64,000 nucleotides of DNA, taken from assembly GCA_913060495.1 (NCBI GenBank), contig CAJXRP010000021.1:1-64000 (forward strand), written 5' to 3'. Positions 63,260 to 64,000 of the stretch are shown here, one piece after another (within the stretch, counting starts at the first letter, position 1; every line of letters begins with the position of its first letter). A program made the position numbers and the translations under genes. The DNA is from an uncultured Gammaproteobacteria bacterium. Its GTDB lineage: Bacteria; Pseudomonadota; Gammaproteobacteria; Pseudomonadales; Pseudohongiellaceae. Below the pieces are notes generated by a model that was not told the DNA's origin, did not search any database, and worked only from the letters and a program-made list of their open reading frames with translations.

Positions 63260-64000
63260 GTGCCAAATAATTTGATGGTCTTTACTGGCAATGCCAACCC
63301 AGAATTGGCAGACAATATCGCTAAGCATATCGGTATTCCCCTAGGCTATGCGAGCATTAGCAAGTTCAGCGACGGTGAAATTTCTGTAGAGCTCAATGAG
63401 AACGTTCGCGGCAAGGATGTATTCCTGATTCAACCTACCTGCGCACCAACCAACGACAGCATCATGGAATTGTTGTTGATGGCCGACGCACTGCACCGCG
63501 CATCGGCAAATAGAATTACAGCGGTAATCCCCTACTTCGGTTATGCGAGGCAAGATCGCCGCGTTCGATCGGCGCGTGTTGCCATTAGTGCAAAGGTCGT
63601 TGCCGACATGATTGGCACAGTCGGCGTGAATCGCGTATTGACGGTGGATTTACACGCGGAACAGATACAGGGCTTTTTCAATATCCCGGTAGACAACGTC
63701 TACGGCTCACCGGTACTGACCGACGATATCGAGCGGCAAAAGTACGAGAATCTATTGGTTGTCTCGCCCGATATCGGCGGCGTAGTTAGAGCACGGGCCG
63801 TTGCGAAGCAACTGAACACGGATCTGGCCATTATCGACAAACGCAGACCGTCGGCGAATGTTGCCCAGGTCATGCACATCATCGGTGATGTAGAGGGACG
63901 TAGCTGCCTTATCGTCGACGACATGGTCGACACAGCCGGCACGCTCTGCAAGGCCGCAGACGCACTTAAAGAACACGGCGCTGCGAAGGTAATGGCCTAT
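63260..64000 (+). CDS. prs: Ribose-phosphate pyrophosphokinase (3' end beyond window)
   Basis: The first 247 codons of Prs, running off the window. The start is GTG with AGGA about eight bases upstream, giving [16 protein letters not shown]. Seen are the flexible-loop segment [14 protein letters not shown] with the ATP-binding RQDR, the [11 protein letters not shown] block and the PRPP-binding loop [12 protein letters not shown]. It makes PRPP from ribose-5-phosphate and ATP. About 65-70 residues should lie beyond the end. Confidence 0.97.
   Translation, partial: MPNNLMVFTGNANPELADNIAKHIGIPLGYASISKFSDGEISVELNENVRGKDVFLIQPTCAPTNDSIMELLLMADALHRASANRITAVIPYFGYARQDRRVRSARVAISAKVVADMIGTVGVNRVLTVDLHAEQIQGFFNIPVDNVYGSPVLTDDIERQKYENLLVVSPDIGGVVRARAVAKQLNTDLAIIDKRRPSANVAQVMHIIGDVEGRSCLIVDDMVDTAGTLCKAADALKEHGAAKVMAY

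Overview
The window is chromosomal DNA from a free-living, probably marine, aerobic gammaproteobacterium. The gene orders mreB-mreC-mreD-maf-rng-yhdP, gatC-gatA-gatB divergent from mreB, hemA-prfA-prmC-moeB, and TPR lipoprotein-lolB-ispE-tRNA-Gln-prs are arrangements I know from Pseudomonas and its relatives. The accessory genes (paired acyl-CoA dehydrogenases, a TonB receptor, a sodium:solute symporter, an alpha/beta hydrolase) suit a heterotroph. I cannot name the genus. I saw no phage, transposon, integron, CRISPR or toxin-antitoxin genes. Start codons are often TTG or GTG with good Shine-Dalgarno sequences. Two genes appear to start at ATC.

Layout. 1-4.3 kb: a minus-strand group of two acyl-CoA dehydrogenases, a histidine phosphatase and an APH-like phosphotransferase, likely acyl-CoA catabolism. 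4.7-10.7 kb: a Pal-like lipoprotein, an esterase, a DUF4105 membrane protein, an unassigned structured intergenic region, an aldo/keto reductase, a 15-bp tandem repeat, a secreted protein of unknown function and a TfoX-like protein. 10.8-16 kb: a ThDP enzyme, a sodium:solute symporter, an amidohydrolase and a HAD phosphatase. 16-22.3 kb: thioesterase, small lipoprotein, GNAT, patatin-like protein, MFS transporter, TonB receptor and YceI. 22.6-29 kb: an oxidoreductase-SelD fusion, then VOC, TPR, aminopeptidase, YjbQ, glutaminyl cyclase and HIT proteins. 29-32.2 kb: mtnA with a class II aldolase/short-chain dehydrogenase fusion, which may be a 5-deoxypentose or methylthioribose salvage module. 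32.3-39.4 kb: a lone ExbD, a TetR regulator, a DUF445 protein and a three-gene ABC efflux system. 39.6-41 kb: a paralogue of the secreted unknown and a small membrane-anchored protein.

From 41 kb the content is mostly core. yhdP, rng, maf, mreD, mreC and mreB (minus strand) serve the envelope, RNA processing and cell shape. gatCAB (plus) supplies amidated tRNAs. An RhlB-type helicase and moeB-prmC-prfA-hemA follow on the minus strand. A TPR lipoprotein, lolB, ispE, tRNA-Gln(UUG) and the start of prs (cut by the window end) are on the plus strand.

The most unusual items are the two apparent ATC starts (mreC and the DUF445 gene), the mtnA/aldolase-dehydrogenase pair, the SelD fusion, the two paralogous secreted unknowns, and a possible small RNA at about 7.88-8.05 kb. 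I found no clear new defence or mobile system.
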